A stretch of 64,000 bases of DNA from Bacillus sp. UNC438CL73TsuS30 (lineage in GTDB: Bacteria; Bacillota; Bacilli; Bacillales; Cytobacillaceae), in NCBI RefSeq assembly GCF_000482325.1, contig NZ_KI535295.1:421060-485059 (forward strand), in the 5' to 3' direction. Numbering within the stretch: the first letter of the stretch is position 1; every line of letters starts with the position of its first letter. The translations under genes were made by a program, and so were the position numbers. The notes under the pieces are model-generated. The model saw only the letters and a list, made by a program, of their open reading frames with translations. It did not search any database and was not told where the DNA came from. Below are positions 18,278 through 26,781 of this stretch, one piece after another.

Positions 18278-19162
18278 TTGTCTTCATTGTCTGAATTTCA
18301 ATTATTATCTGTTTTGGCTCAAGAAATGAATATGCGTAAGGCTTCTGAGCGCCTATTTGTCTCCCAGCCGGCTTTATCACAGCGCCTGCAAACCATCGAA
18401 AAAGATTGGGGAACGAAATTGTTTATCCGTTCCCAAAAAGGACTGGCACTAACCCCATCAGGGGAGCAAGTTATCCAATTTGTAAATGAGGTCCTGAAAA
18501 AGGAAGAAAAGGTAAGGGAGTCGATTCATTCACTCCAGGCCGGTGTGTCCGGAACATTAAAAATAGCAGTTGCTTCAATAGTTGGACAAAATTGGCTTCC
18601 TCAAGTATTAAAGCAATTTATTGATACCTATCCTCAGGCAAAAATTTCGCTTGTAACAGGCTGGAGCAGTGAAATTTTAAAATGCTTGCATGATGACCAG
18701 GTTCATATCGGGATTATTCGCGGAACTCCTGATTGGAAAGGAGCTAAGATCCACCTCTTTAGTGATCCGCTATATCTAGTAGACCGGGTTATTACAAAGC
18801 CAGAGCAGGTTTTGGACACTGATCGTCCGTTTATTCAATTTAAAAGCGACTCTAACTATTATCAAGAAATTCAAGATTGGTGGATGAGAAATTTTAAGAC
18901 ATCACCAAAAAGGACCATTGTTGTCGATCAAATTGAGACATGCAAACAAATGACGTTTAATGGAATCGGCTACTCCATCCTGCCGTCGATTACCTTAAAA
19001 AACGCAGAAAAAAATATATTTAAAATCCCGCTTCTTAATGAAAATCAGCTGCCGCTTAAAAGGGATACATGGCTTTTAGGATATGAATCAGCTTTTCAAT
19101 TGAAACAGGTAAATGCGTTTGTTGAATTAATCAAAGAATATGTTTCTGAAAAAAAACAATAA
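18278..19162 (+). CDS. ccpC: LysR-type regulator CcpC
   Basis: CcpC represses citrate-cycle genes (citZ, citB in B. subtilis) and responds to citrate. The protein has 294 residues: an N-terminal winged helix (RKASERLFVSQPALSQRLQ, about 21-39) and a C-terminal effector domain. The matches to remembered CcpC include FVSQPALSQRLQTIE, LVTGWSSEILK, HIGIIRG and VDQIETCKQM. The TTG at 18278 lies seven bases from aaggtgg; a second TTG nine bases on is too far from that site. None of its usual targets is in the window. Confidence 0.92.
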   Translation: MSSLSEFQLLSVLAQEMNMRKASERLFVSQPALSQRLQTIEKDWGTKLFIRSQKGLALTPSGEQVIQFVNEVLKKEEKVRESIHSLQAGVSGTLKIAVASIVGQNWLPQVLKQFIDTYPQAKISLVTGWSSEILKCLHDDQVHIGIIRGTPDWKGAKIHLFSDPLYLVDRVITKPEQVLDTDRPFIQFKSDSNYYQEIQDWWMRNFKTSPKRTIVVDQIETCKQMTFNGIGYSILPSITLKNAEKNIFKIPLLNENQLPLKRDTWLLGYESAFQLKQVNAFVELIKEYVSEKKQ

Positions 19163-19185
19163 TCTCATTTTTTTATTGTTTTCAT
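19152..19185 (+). terminator. AT-rich terminator candidate after ccpC
   Basis: aaaacaataa and ttattgtttt form a 10-base, GC-poor stem overlapping the ccpC stop codon. It ends in tttt-rich sequence. Confidence 0.4.
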
Positions 19186-19240
19186 CGCTTTCGTTTGTTA
19201 AAGTAATTTTTAGTACAAGCCATAGGGAGGAGCATATATC

Positions 19241-19951
19241 ATGAAAAAGATGGATGCACATGAAATTATTTCGTTTATTCAAAATAGTAAAAAATCTACA
19301 CCTGTTAAGGTTTATTTAAAAGGTGACCTTGATGGAATAGATTTTGGAAGCAATTCAAAGGTATTTGTAAATGGGAATACAGGGGTTGTTTTTGGTGATT
19401 GGGCAGATATTAATCCTGCATTAGAAGCCAATCAAGCAAAGGTTGAAGATTATGTAATTGAGAATGACCGCCGTAATTCAGCATTGCCATTACTTGATAT
19501 GAAAAATGTAAATGCCCGAATTGAACCAGGTGTTACGATTCGCGATCAGGTTGAAATTGGTGATAATGCGGTTATTATGCTGGGGGCTGTTATTAACATC
19601 GGCGCAGTTATTGGTGACAATACCATGATTGACATGAATGTGGTAATGGGCGGCAGAGCAACGGTTGGGAAAAGATGTCATATTGGTGCCGGTGCTGTTT
19701 TAGCCGGAGTAATCGAACCACCATCTGCAAAGCCAGTTGTAATCGAAGACGATGTTGTTATCGGAGCAAATGCAGTTGTACTCGAAGGTGTAACAGTTGG
19801 AAAAGGATCCGTAGTTGCCGCAGGTGCAGTTGTAACGGATGATGTTCCAGCAAATACAGTTGTTGCAGGAATTCCTGCAAAAAAAATCAAGGATATTGAT
19901 GAAAAGACTAAATCGAAGACAGAAATAATGGATGCGCTTCGTCAATTATAA
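19241..19951 (+). CDS. dapH: Tetrahydrodipicolinate N-acetyltransferase
   Basis: DapH acetylates 2,3,4,5-tetrahydrodipicolinate with acetyl-CoA, a step of the acetylated route to diaminopimelate and lysine in Bacillus. The 236-residue protein has an N-terminal domain (1-85) followed by left-handed beta-helix hexapeptide repeats ([LIV]GxxxxI pattern, e.g. [20 protein letters not shown]) and a C-terminal cap. The start follows gggaggag. dapL lies 61 bases downstream and patA, the transaminase usually credited with the intervening step, is on the minus strand at 8.1 kb. Confidence 0.96.
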   Translation: MKKMDAHEIISFIQNSKKSTPVKVYLKGDLDGIDFGSNSKVFVNGNTGVVFGDWADINPALEANQAKVEDYVIENDRRNSALPLLDMKNVNARIEPGVTIRDQVEIGDNAVIMLGAVINIGAVIGDNTMIDMNVVMGGRATVGKRCHIGAGAVLAGVIEPPSAKPVVIEDDVVIGANAVVLEGVTVGKGSVVAAGAVVTDDVPANTVVAGIPAKKIKDIDEKTKSKTEIMDALRQL

Positions 19952-19961
19952 TCAATGAGAG

Positions 19962-19990
19962 AAAAGCGTGGATATTCCACGCTTTTTTTT
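19962..19990 (+). terminator. Terminator between dapH and dapL
   Basis: aaaagcgtgga and tccacgctttt form an 11-base perfect stem with eight T. Only 22 bases remain before the dapL start, so either dapL is made by readthrough or a promoter lies inside dapH. Confidence 0.88.
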
Positions 19991-20012
19991 CTAAACCAAG
20001 GGAGTAATCTGA

Positions 20013-21137
20013 ATGAATTCCTATGTGAAAATTCGTCGTGATTTACATCAAATTCCGGAATTAGGGTTCCAAGAATATAAGACCCAGGCTTATTTATTAT
20101 CTTATTTACAAGGTTTACCTCAGAATAGGCTGACGATTAAAAAGTGGAAAACGGGGATCTTTGTAAAGGTACATGGTCTTAATCCAAACAAAACCATTGG
20201 GTATCGAACAGATATCGATGGATTACCAATTTCAGAAGAAACTGGGCTGACTTATAAATCAACTCATGATGCGCAAATGCATGCGTGCGGTCATGATTTT
20301 CACATGAGTATTGCGATCGGAACTCTTACCTATTTTGTGGAAAATCCTATCCAAGATGATTTATTATTTATTTTTCAACCGGCAGAGGAGGGCCCTGGAG
20401 GGGCGGAACCGATGTTGCAGTCAGAGATCATGCAGGAATGGAAACCGGATATGATTTTTGCCTTACATATCGCCCCAGAATACCCTGTAGGGACGATTGC
20501 TTTAAAGGAAGGACTACTTTTTGCTAATACGTCTGAACTATTTATTGATTTAAAAGGTAAAGGAGGACATGCGGCCTATCCTCATCAAACCAATGATATG
20601 GTCATTGCTGCCTGTTTGTTAGTCAATCAACTACAGACCATCGTTTCTCGAAATGTCGATCCGCTGGATAGTGCTGTGATTACAATTGGTAAAATTACTG
20701 GGGGAACCGTGCAAAATATCATTGCCGAAACAGCCCGTTTGGAAGGGACTATTCGAACATTATCACCTGAATCAATGAAAAAGGTAAAGCATCGAGTAGA
20801 GTCTCTGGTTAAAGGGATTGAGACAGGCTACGAATGCGAGGCAAAGATTGATTTTGGGGCGATGTATCATCAAGTTTATAATAATGAAAAATTGACAGGT
20901 GATTTTTTTGAATATATGAGTCGACAAAATGAAGTAAAGGTAATCGAGTGCAAAGAAGCCATGACGGGTGAGGACTTTGGCTATATGCTTAAGGAAATTC
21001 CAGGATTTATGTTTTGGCTTGGAGTAGACTCGCCATTTGGCTTGCACCATTCAAAGTTAAATCCTAACGAAGAAGCCATTGATGTTGCTATAAAGGTAAT
21101 GACAAACTATATCACTTATCAAGGGAATAAAGCGTAA
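20013..21137 (+). CDS. dapL: N-acetyldiaminopimelate deacetylase
   Basis: DapL removes the acetyl group from N-acetyl-LL-diaminopimelate. It belongs to the M20 metallopeptidase fold: [11 protein letters not shown] carries metal-binding Cys/His, [12 protein letters not shown] the catalytic Glu pair, LHIAPEYP a metal His, and [12 protein letters not shown] the C-terminal ligand. The length of 374 residues matches B. subtilis DapL (YkuR). The ATG at 20013 follows aagggagt. The position directly after dapH confirms the assignment over other M20 amidohydrolases. Confidence 0.94.
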   Translation: MNSYVKIRRDLHQIPELGFQEYKTQAYLLSYLQGLPQNRLTIKKWKTGIFVKVHGLNPNKTIGYRTDIDGLPISEETGLTYKSTHDAQMHACGHDFHMSIAIGTLTYFVENPIQDDLLFIFQPAEEGPGGAEPMLQSEIMQEWKPDMIFALHIAPEYPVGTIALKEGLLFANTSELFIDLKGKGGHAAYPHQTNDMVIAACLLVNQLQTIVSRNVDPLDSAVITIGKITGGTVQNIIAETARLEGTIRTLSPESMKKVKHRVESLVKGIETGYECEAKIDFGAMYHQVYNNEKLTGDFFEYMSRQNEVKVIECKEAMTGEDFGYMLKEIPGFMFWLGVDSPFGLHHSKLNPNEEAIDVAIKVMTNYITYQGNKA

Positions 21138-21313
21138 ATCACAATGCGTTTTGTTTTATACTTTTTGGAAATCATGATAAACTTATTGCAAATAATGGTG
21201 AATTTTGTTACATAGTAAAAGTTTATTCTTCGTCTAAAAAGGAAAAACTGATGGAGGGGAAATCTTGGTTATAATTAAAGTTAGTATTAATTTAAATTAA
21301 TTATAATTTAATA
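21138..21313. other. dapL-ykuU intergenic region, upstream part
   Basis: An AT-rich stretch with no gene. ttataat-like runs near 21300 resemble one half of a PerR box, but the second half does not match, so I do not call an operator. Confidence 0.25.
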
Positions 21314-21342
21314 TTGACTCAAAATTAGAATTATCCTATAAT
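21314..21342 (+). promoter_or_regulatory. ykuU promoter (sigma A)
   Basis: TTGACT (21314-21319) and TATAAT (21337-21342) are separated by exactly 17 bases. The leader would be about 70 bases long. This is the best-matching vegetative promoter in the window. Confidence 0.82.
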
Positions 21343-21418
21343 GAAAAGTGTCAAAGGGATAGCAAATGAGAATTGCTATAAAGTTATCTCATTTAATTAA
21401 TATTTGGAGGGATTCGAT

Positions 21419-21967
21419 ATGCCAGAACGTATGGTAGGTAAACAAGCTCCACGCTTTGAAATGGATGCAGTATTATCAAATAAAGAATTTGGAAAAGTTA
21501 GCCTTGAAGAGAACATGAAAAATGATAAATGGACAGTATTGTTCTTCTACCCAATGGACTTTACATTCGTTTGCCCAACTGAAATCACTGCAATGTCTGA
21601 TCGTTACGAAGAATTCGATGACCTTGATGCTGTTGTAATCGGCGCTTCTACAGACACCATTCATACTCACCTTGCTTGGATTAAAACAGATCGTAAAGAA
21701 AATGGTCTTGGCGATTTAAATTATCCATTAGCAGCAGACACTAACCATGTTGTTGCTCGTGAATATGGTGTGTTAATTGAAGAAGAAGGTGTTGCACTTC
21801 GTGGATTATTCATCATTGACCCAGAAGGCGAATTAAAATATTCTGTAGTAAACCATAACAATATCGGCCGTGACGTGGATGAAACACTTCGTGTTCTTCA
21901 AGCACTTCAAACTGGCGGACTTTGCCCTGCAAACTGGAAGCCAGGACAAGCTACACTAAATGTTTAA
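21419..21967 (+). CDS. ykuU: 2-Cys peroxiredoxin YkuU
   Basis: The 182-residue AhpC/Prx1-type peroxidase reduces hydroperoxides. The peroxidatic Cys is C52 in FYPMDFTFVCPTE and the resolving Cys C169 in GGLCPANW, so it is a typical 2-Cys enzyme that works as an obligate dimer or decamer. The sequence is nearly that of B. subtilis YkuU. The ATG at 21419 is preceded by tggaggg; the TTG 15 bases upstream lies in that site. The thiol reductase gene ykuV follows after a terminator and could recycle it, though thioredoxin is the usual donor. Confidence 0.95.
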   Translation: MPERMVGKQAPRFEMDAVLSNKEFGKVSLEENMKNDKWTVLFFYPMDFTFVCPTEITAMSDRYEEFDDLDAVVIGASTDTIHTHLAWIKTDRKENGLGDLNYPLAADTNHVVAREYGVLIEEEGVALRGLFIIDPEGELKYSVVNHNNIGRDVDETLRVLQALQTGGLCPANWKPGQATLNV

Positions 21968-21970
21968 AAT

Positions 21971-22014
21971 AGAAAAGCGGGAGCGCCTTGTTCTAGCGCT
22001 TTAGTTAGACAATT
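21971..22014. repeat. Miniature copy of intergenic repeat family B
   Basis: Reads agaaaagcgggagcgccttg at the left and ends tagttagacaattt. These match, in reverse orientation, the two ends of the larger repeat at 62977-63127 with the middle missing. Confidence 0.6.
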
Positions 22015-22028
22015 TTTAATCAAACACG

Positions 22029-22066
22029 ATAGACCTAACCTTTATAGTGTTAGGTCTATTTTTAAA
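22029..22066 (+). terminator. Terminator after ykuU
   Basis: atagacctaac (22029-22039) pairs perfectly with gttaggtctat (22049-22059), followed by ttttt. Confidence 0.9.
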
Positions 22067-22081
22067 ATAGGGGGGATTGAA

Positions 22082-22537
22082 ATGAAATTACGTGAGCCAA
22101 TGCCGGAATTAACGGGTGCAACCGAATGGCTGAACGGTCAGGTGACGAAAGAAGAGTTAGTTGGTGAAAAGCCTACGCTAATTCACTTTTGGTCGATTAG
22201 CTGCCACCTTTGTAAAGAAGCAATGCCACAGGTCAATCAATTCCGTGATGACTTCAAAGAAAAATTAAATGTGGTCGCTGTTCATATGCCTCGTTCTGAA
22301 AATGATTTAAACATTGAAGAAATCAAGCAAGTGGCTGCAGAACATGGGATTACCCAGCCAATCTTTGTTGACAGTGAACACAAACTAACGGAAGCATTTG
22401 AAAATCAATATGTGCCTGCCTACTATGTTTTTGACCGTGAAGGTAAGCTTCGTCATTTTCAAGCAGGCGGAAGCGGCATGAAAATGCTTGAAAAACGGGT
22501 AAATCGTGTTTTAGATGAATTAGAAAAAACCGAATAG
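22082..22537 (+). CDS. ykuV: Thiol-disulfide oxidoreductase YkuV
   Basis: This thioredoxin-fold protein of 151 residues has the redox motif C41-H-L-C44 (FWSISCHLCKEAMP) and no signal peptide, so it should act as a cytoplasmic dithiol reductase. The TlpA/ResA-like layout includes a cis-Pro segment (QYVPAYYVFD). B. subtilis YkuV, of the same length and with the same CHLC motif, acts as a thioredoxin-like reductant. The start follows aggggggat. It is separated from ykuU by a terminator but continues the same gene order. Confidence 0.93.
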   Translation: MKLREPMPELTGATEWLNGQVTKEELVGEKPTLIHFWSISCHLCKEAMPQVNQFRDDFKEKLNVVAVHMPRSENDLNIEEIKQVAAEHGITQPIFVDSEHKLTEAFENQYVPAYYVFDREGKLRHFQAGGSGMKMLEKRVNRVLDELEKTE

Positions 22538-22554
22538 AATAAATAACTAATTGA

Positions 22555-22587
22555 AACTGCTCGTTTTAAACGAGCAGTTTTTTTAAT
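22555..22587 (+). terminator. Terminator after ykuV
   Basis: aactgctcgtt and aacgagcagtt pair around a three-base loop and are followed by about seven T. Confidence 0.9.
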
Positions 22588-22706
22588 AATCTCAAAGGTT
22601 AACATGGTCGATGCTGTGTAAATGGCTAAAAATGGAGGTTTTTTACCTTTTTTGTAACCCTTTTTATTTTTACTCGTCGGTTTAAATAAAAAGGGGTGTC
22701 GTGCGA

Positions 22707-23612
22707 ATGAATAGATTCATAAAATGGATCCCAATTATTTTTGTATTTCTGCTTCTTTCAGCCTGCAATTCGGATAGTAAAAGTGAGAGTGCTAAAATGG
22801 ATCTTGCTACTAGCAAGACCGCCGACCCTGCTCAAAACAGAAACCAAGAAAAAGCATTATTACGATCAGGTGAGAACGCTAAAAAAGAAAGTAATCAATC
22901 AATTGAAATCCAAATTCCCGAAAAAAAGGTCATCTATACTGCAGACTTAGAGCTTCGTGTGAAAAAGTTTGAACAGACCGTACAAAGAATCGAAGTAAAA
23001 GTAGAAAAATACGGAGGCTATATCGCGGAATCTAACGTAATAAAAGAGGGAAAAGAGCAGGTAAGTGGAAGCATTCGAATTCGAATCCCGCAAAAATATT
23101 TTCAGAGTTTTTTACATGATGCCGAGGGGCAGGCTGTTGAAGTGATTCAGCGAAATATTACGGGTCAGGATGTAACTGAAGAATATGTGGATTTAGAATC
23201 AAGATTAAAATCAAAAAAAGTCGTGGAAGAACGCTTACTTTCTTTTATGAAAAAAGCAAACAAAACCGAGGACTTATTAAAAATTTCTGCAGATTTAGCA
23301 TCTGTTCAGGAAGAGATTGAAACGATTGAAGGGAAATTGAAGTTTTTAGAAAATCAAACCGCTTTTTCAACGGTAAATATCATGTTGCATGAATATAAGG
23401 TGGTTGTTCCTAATATTAATAAGGACAATCTTAACACCTGGGAGAAAACAAAAAAACAGTTTATGAAAAGTATTAATACACTTATAGCTGTTGTATCCTG
23501 GCTAGTTGTTTTTGTCATTGGCAATCTTCCGATTCTAATTATTATTTCAGCGATCGGTTTGCTTCTTTATCTTTACATCAAGAAAAGAAGAAATCATAGT
23601 CCAAGAGGATAA
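22707..23612 (+). CDS. DUF4349 membrane lipoprotein
   Basis: The 301-residue protein has an N-terminal signal with lipobox LLSAC near residue 20, a mature DUF4349-type domain (YTADLELRVKKFEQTVQ about 76-92, then a coiled-coil-prone stretch around LKISADLASVQEEIETIEG) and a C-terminal hydrophobic helix pair (about 258-290) ending in a basic tail. It would be tethered at both ends with the domain outside. The function of the family is unknown to me. I chose ATG 22707, eight bases after aaggggtg; a GTG six bases upstream is too close to that site. Confidence 0.83.
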   Translation: MNRFIKWIPIIFVFLLLSACNSDSKSESAKMDLATSKTADPAQNRNQEKALLRSGENAKKESNQSIEIQIPEKKVIYTADLELRVKKFEQTVQRIEVKVEKYGGYIAESNVIKEGKEQVSGSIRIRIPQKYFQSFLHDAEGQAVEVIQRNITGQDVTEEYVDLESRLKSKKVVEERLLSFMKKANKTEDLLKISADLASVQEEIETIEGKLKFLENQTAFSTVNIMLHEYKVVVPNINKDNLNTWEKTKKQFMKSINTLIAVVSWLVVFVIGNLPILIIISAIGLLLYLYIKKRRNHSPRG

Positions 23613-23647
23613 AGGATAAATGACTTATTACCGTGCAACGTTGTATA

Positions 23648-23656
23648 TGCTAAAAT
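23648..23656 (+). promoter_or_regulatory. ktrC promoter, extended -10
   Basis: TGcTAAAAT with a weak TTACCG 17 bases upstream. The GTG start lies about 40 bases downstream. Confidence 0.45.
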
Positions 23657-23697
23657 GTACAAAGATAGAGAACCTGATTTAGCTGGAGGAGAATTCT

Positions 23698-24357
23698 GTG
23701 AAAAAAAGCTTTGCAGTCATAGGACTTGGCCGGTTTGGCGGGAGTATTTGCCGGACACTTACAGAGGAAGGAATCGAAGTGTTGGCCATTGATAAAAATG
23801 AAGAAAGAGTGAATGAATATTCGATGATTGCTTCTCATGCCGCTGTAGGTGATACAACGGACGAAGCAGTTTTGAAAAGTTTAGGAATCCGCAATTTTGA
23901 TCATGTCATTGTTGCCATTGGTGAGGATATCCAATCAAGTATATTAACAACACTTATATTAAAAGAGTTGGGTGTTCCCAATATAACGGTAAAGGCCCAA
24001 AATGATTATCATGAGAAGGTCCTCAGGAAAATTGGTGCAGACCAGGTTGTCCACCCTGAAAGGGATATGGGACGTCGGATTGCTAACAATTTAGCATCTA
24101 ATAATGTCCTTGATTATCTTGAATTATCTGATGATCATAGTATTGTTGAAATTGTTGCCAATGGAAAGATCGCCGGGCATACGATTATGGATTTAGATAT
24201 TCGAAAAAAGTATGGCCTCAATATCGTAGCGATAAAAAGAGGAGAAGAACTAATTGTTTCCCCACAGGCTAAAGAAACACTTCGTCTGAATGATGTATTA
24301 GTTGTAATAGGAAGCGATGTAGACATAGACCGATTCGGAAAAAAAAGCATGGCATAA
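23698..24357 (+). CDS. ktrC: Potassium uptake gating protein KtrC
   Basis: KtrC is the cytosolic RCK ring of the KtrCD potassium/sodium transporter. The N-terminal RCK_N domain has the nucleotide motif GLGRFGGSI (about 9-17), binding ATP/ADP; the RCK_C domain (about 135-219) is the known c-di-AMP site in this family. The length is 219 residues (B. subtilis KtrC 221). The GTG start at 23698 follows ggaggag. The membrane subunit KtrD is not in the window, as in B. subtilis where it is unlinked. Confidence 0.93.
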   Translation: MKKSFAVIGLGRFGGSICRTLTEEGIEVLAIDKNEERVNEYSMIASHAAVGDTTDEAVLKSLGIRNFDHVIVAIGEDIQSSILTTLILKELGVPNITVKAQNDYHEKVLRKIGADQVVHPERDMGRRIANNLASNNVLDYLELSDDHSIVEIVANGKIAGHTIMDLDIRKKYGLNIVAIKRGEELIVSPQAKETLRLNDVLVVIGSDVDIDRFGKKSMA

Positions 24358-24365
24358 AAATAAGA

Positions 24366-24398
24366 AAAAACGGAAGCGCCTTAGGCGTTTCCGTTTTT
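24366..24398. terminator. Bidirectional terminator ktrC / rnjA
   Basis: aaaacggaagcgcc and ggcgtttccgtttt pair over 14 bases with one G-T pair, flanked by A and T runs. The core ggaagcgcctt is also found at the ends of repeat family B. Confidence 0.88.
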
Positions 24399-26064
24399 AA
24401 ACTTCCATAATGATTGGTAAAATCATTGGTCTCCGTTTTGTTTTTTCATAAAGGAATGGTGCGAGTGTGTCTGTTATTTCATTTTTTATTTCTGACCATT
24501 GAGTCGTTTTTCTCTCCATCACTTTATTGATGTGTTTCGTAATTAGGTTTTGAGCATCATTAATTAAATCACCGGATTCTCTCATATAGACAAATCCTCT
24601 TGAAATTAAATCAGGACCAGAGGCAATTTTGAAATCTTTCATATTGATACTGACGACGACAACTACTAAGCCTTCCTCGGAAAGAATTCTTCGGTCTCTT
24701 AGTACGATATTTCCAATATCACCAATACCGCTTCCGTCAATATAAACTGAACCTGAAGGGATTTTACCAGCTATTTGCGCAGTATTTTCTGATAGGGCCA
24801 AAACCTCACCATTATCCATGATAAAACAGTTTTCTTCCTCTACTCCACAGTCAACGGCAAGCTTGGCATGCATTCTCTGCATACGGTACTCTCCGTGAAT
24901 CGGCATAAAAAACTTCGGCTTAATGAGACGGAGCATCAACTTTTGTTCTTCCTGTCCGCCATGTCCGGAAGTATGAATATTACTTAATTTTCCATGAATA
25001 ACATCGGCCCCGGCTCTAAAGAGAAGGTTGATTGTTCGGTTGACGCTTATTGTATTACCAGGAATTGGGGAGGAAGAAAAAACTACCGTATCCCCAGGTA
25101 TAATTTGAATTTGACGATGTGTTCCATTTGCTATTCTTGATAGCGCTGCCATAGGTTCTCCCTGGCTACCTGTGCAAAGAATGGTCACCTTATCTGCAGG
25201 AAGTCGGTTAATCTGATTGGATTCAATAAACGTTTCTTTTGGAGCAAGAATATATCCCAATTCAAGACCGATATTGATAGCAGCTTCCATACTTCTTCCA
25301 AATACAGCGATTTTTCGTCCATTTATTACTGCTGCTTCTACTACTTGCTGCAGTCGGTGGATGTTTGAAGCAAAGGTGGCAAAAATGATTCGGCCATCAA
25401 CTTTTCGGAAAATATCCTGGATGCTTTCGCCAACTCGGCGTTCTGACATTGTAAAATCAGCAATTTCACTATTCGTACTATCCGAGAGTAAACATAAAAC
25501 TCCCTCTTTTCCAATTTCAGCCATTTTGGTTAAATTAGCTGGCTCACCGACAGGAGTGAAATCAAATTTAAAATCACCTGTGTGGACAATTTGACCTGGA
25601 GGGGTTTTTACGACAATTCCATAGGAATCAGGGATACTATGTGTAGTGCGGAAAAAAGTAACAGATGTTTTACGGAACTTAATCACATCATCTTCTTTGA
25701 TTTCAATTAGTTTAGCATTTCTTAGAAGACCATGTTCTTCAAGTTTATTTTTGATTAACCCGAGAGCAAGTTTGCCACCGTAAATAGGAATATTGATTTC
25801 CCTAAGCAAATAAGGAATTCCGCCAATATGGTCCTCATGTCCGTGTGTGACAAACAGCCCTTTGATTTTTTCTTCGTTTTTTACTAGGTAGGTGTAATCA
25901 GGAATTACATAATCAATTCCTAAAAGCTCGTCCTCTGGGAATTTTATACCAGCATCAATTAGGATGATTTCATCCTGAAATTGAACAGCATATGTGTTCT
26001 TACCGATTTCACCCATTCCTCCCAGGGCAAAAACAGCAGTTTGATCATTTTTTACAAATTTCAT
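24397..26064 (-). CDS. rnjA: Ribonuclease J1
   Basis: RNase J1 is an essential 5'-3' exonuclease and endonuclease in mRNA decay and rRNA maturation. This metallo-beta-lactamase/beta-CASP enzyme has 555 residues, as in B. subtilis. The zinc ligands are seen in [18 protein letters not shown] and LLSDSTNSE, and a C-terminal-side HGEYR block is present. The gene lies six bases after rpoY, and its ribosome binding site is inside the rpoY end, so the two are cotranscribed and probably coupled. Confidence 0.96.
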   Translation of the reverse strand: MKFVKNDQTAVFALGGMGEIGKNTYAVQFQDEIILIDAGIKFPEDELLGIDYVIPDYTYLVKNEEKIKGLFVTHGHEDHIGGIPYLLREINIPIYGGKLALGLIKNKLEEHGLLRNAKLIEIKEDDVIKFRKTSVTFFRTTHSIPDSYGIVVKTPPGQIVHTGDFKFDFTPVGEPANLTKMAEIGKEGVLCLLSDSTNSEIADFTMSERRVGESIQDIFRKVDGRIIFATFASNIHRLQQVVEAAVINGRKIAVFGRSMEAAINIGLELGYILAPKETFIESNQINRLPADKVTILCTGSQGEPMAALSRIANGTHRQIQIIPGDTVVFSSSPIPGNTISVNRTINLLFRAGADVIHGKLSNIHTSGHGGQEEQKLMLRLIKPKFFMPIHGEYRMQRMHAKLAVDCGVEEENCFIMDNGEVLALSENTAQIAGKIPSGSVYIDGSGIGDIGNIVLRDRRILSEEGLVVVVVSINMKDFKIASGPDLISRGFVYMRESGDLINDAQNLITKHINKVMERKTTQWSEIKNEITDTLAPFLYEKTKRRPMILPIIMEV

Positions 26065-26070
26065 AAATTA

Positions 26071-26280
26071 TCAAATCTCCAATACTTTGTAATCTTCATT
26101 TTGTTGTTCATACTCTAAAAACGCACCTGTAACTGCTTGTACAAATTCAATATTATAGCCGCGGTCTGCAAGCTTTTTCCGAACATCTCTGTCTGATTCT
26201 CCCTCCATAAAAAGGGTTTTTGTGTTCTCTCTCACTGGTACCTGTTTAATGCTTTCTTGATAATATACTTTATATATCAT
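26071..26280 (-). CDS. rpoY: RNA polymerase epsilon subunit
   Basis: RpoY (YkzG, epsilon) is a small accessory subunit of Firmicute RNA polymerase. The 69-residue product matches: it starts MIYKVYYQE and ends [16 protein letters not shown], and contains [12 protein letters not shown]. The ATG at 26280 is chosen over longer in-frame options because the homologue starts there and taaggagc lies upstream. The pairing of rpoY with rnjA is a conserved Firmicute arrangement linking transcription and RNA decay genes. Confidence 0.95.
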   Translation of the reverse strand: MIYKVYYQESIKQVPVRENTKTLFMEGESDRDVRKKLADRGYNIEFVQAVTGAFLEYEQQNEDYKVLEI

Positions 26281-26437
26281 GACAATATCGCTCCTTAATC
26301 GATCATACCTATTTCTATTATATAAAATTTTTACATCTTTTTCATGTGTTTTATTATATTTGACAAATAAACCAAGACATGGGCCAAAGTGAAAAGTATG
26401 TAAAAGCATCACTGCTTATCAATTTACAATAAGGAAG
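26281..26437. other. rpoY upstream region
   Basis: The region holds the rpoY leader and probable promoter. On the minus strand TATAAT occurs at 26322-26317, but no good -35 is found 17 bases from it. Confidence 0.3.
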
Positions 26438-26463
26438 GAGCCCTTCGCAAGTTTGAAGGGCTC
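26438..26463 (-). terminator. Hairpin downstream of 23-residue peptide gene
   Basis: gagcccttc and gaagggctc form a perfect nine-base stem. On the minus strand it is followed by ctccttccttattg, which is T-rich but not a clean T-run. It begins six bases after the peptide stop codon. Confidence 0.6.
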
Positions 26464-26468
26464 AAATT

Positions 26469-26540
26469 TCAGGCAATCGATTTTTTTCTAAGTAAATCTT
26501 TCCACTGTTTTAAGAGCTTCTTTCTTAGCTTCTTTAACAT
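26469..26540 (-). CDS. Candidate 23-residue cationic amphipathic peptide
   Basis: On the minus strand an ATG at 26540 opens a frame that starts MLKKLRKKLLKQWKDLL and ends RKKSIA. It has 10 Lys/Arg against one Asp and a Leu-rich periodicity fitting an amphipathic helix. The site aaggag lies 10 bases upstream, a sigma-A-like promoter is at 26590-26563, and a GC hairpin follows the stop. I do not recognise a family. It could be a small membrane-active or regulatory peptide, or the locus may be a small RNA with a chance frame. Confidence 0.5.
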   Translation of the reverse strand: MLKKLRKKLLKQWKDLLRKKSIA

Positions 26541-26562
26541 AGTGGATCATCTCCTTAACTTT

Positions 26563-26590
26563 ATTTTAAACGATCCTTGTCCAATGTAAA
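26563..26590 (-). promoter_or_regulatory. Promoter for the 23-residue peptide locus
   Basis: On the minus strand TTTACA (26590-26585) and TAAAAT (26568-26563) are 16 bases apart, each one base from consensus. Transcription would begin near 26556, right at the aaggag site, giving a very short leader. Confidence 0.55.
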
Positions 26591-26781
26591 GCAAGCGGTG
26601 ACAGATTAATGAAGATTTTTTTCAGATAAATGTTTTTTTGCTAATATTATATGGTAATTTTACTAATTCTCTCATGGATAATTATGGGATTTAATTAATT
26701 GTTAATGAATTGACAATTTTTTTAGGAAGGGTTAGTGTTTTTATAGAAAAATATTATAAGCAGCTTTTGAAGGAGTTTATT

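Noticed and set aside
21300-21342. PerR box in the ykuU promoter
   Set aside because: One half-site (ttataat) matches well, but the second half is poor at every spacing tried, so I do not call it.
26499-26555. Alternative 20-codon frame in the peptide locus starting at the first ATG after aaggag
   Set aside because: There is no spacing between aaggag and that ATG, so initiation is unlikely compared with the ATG at 26540.
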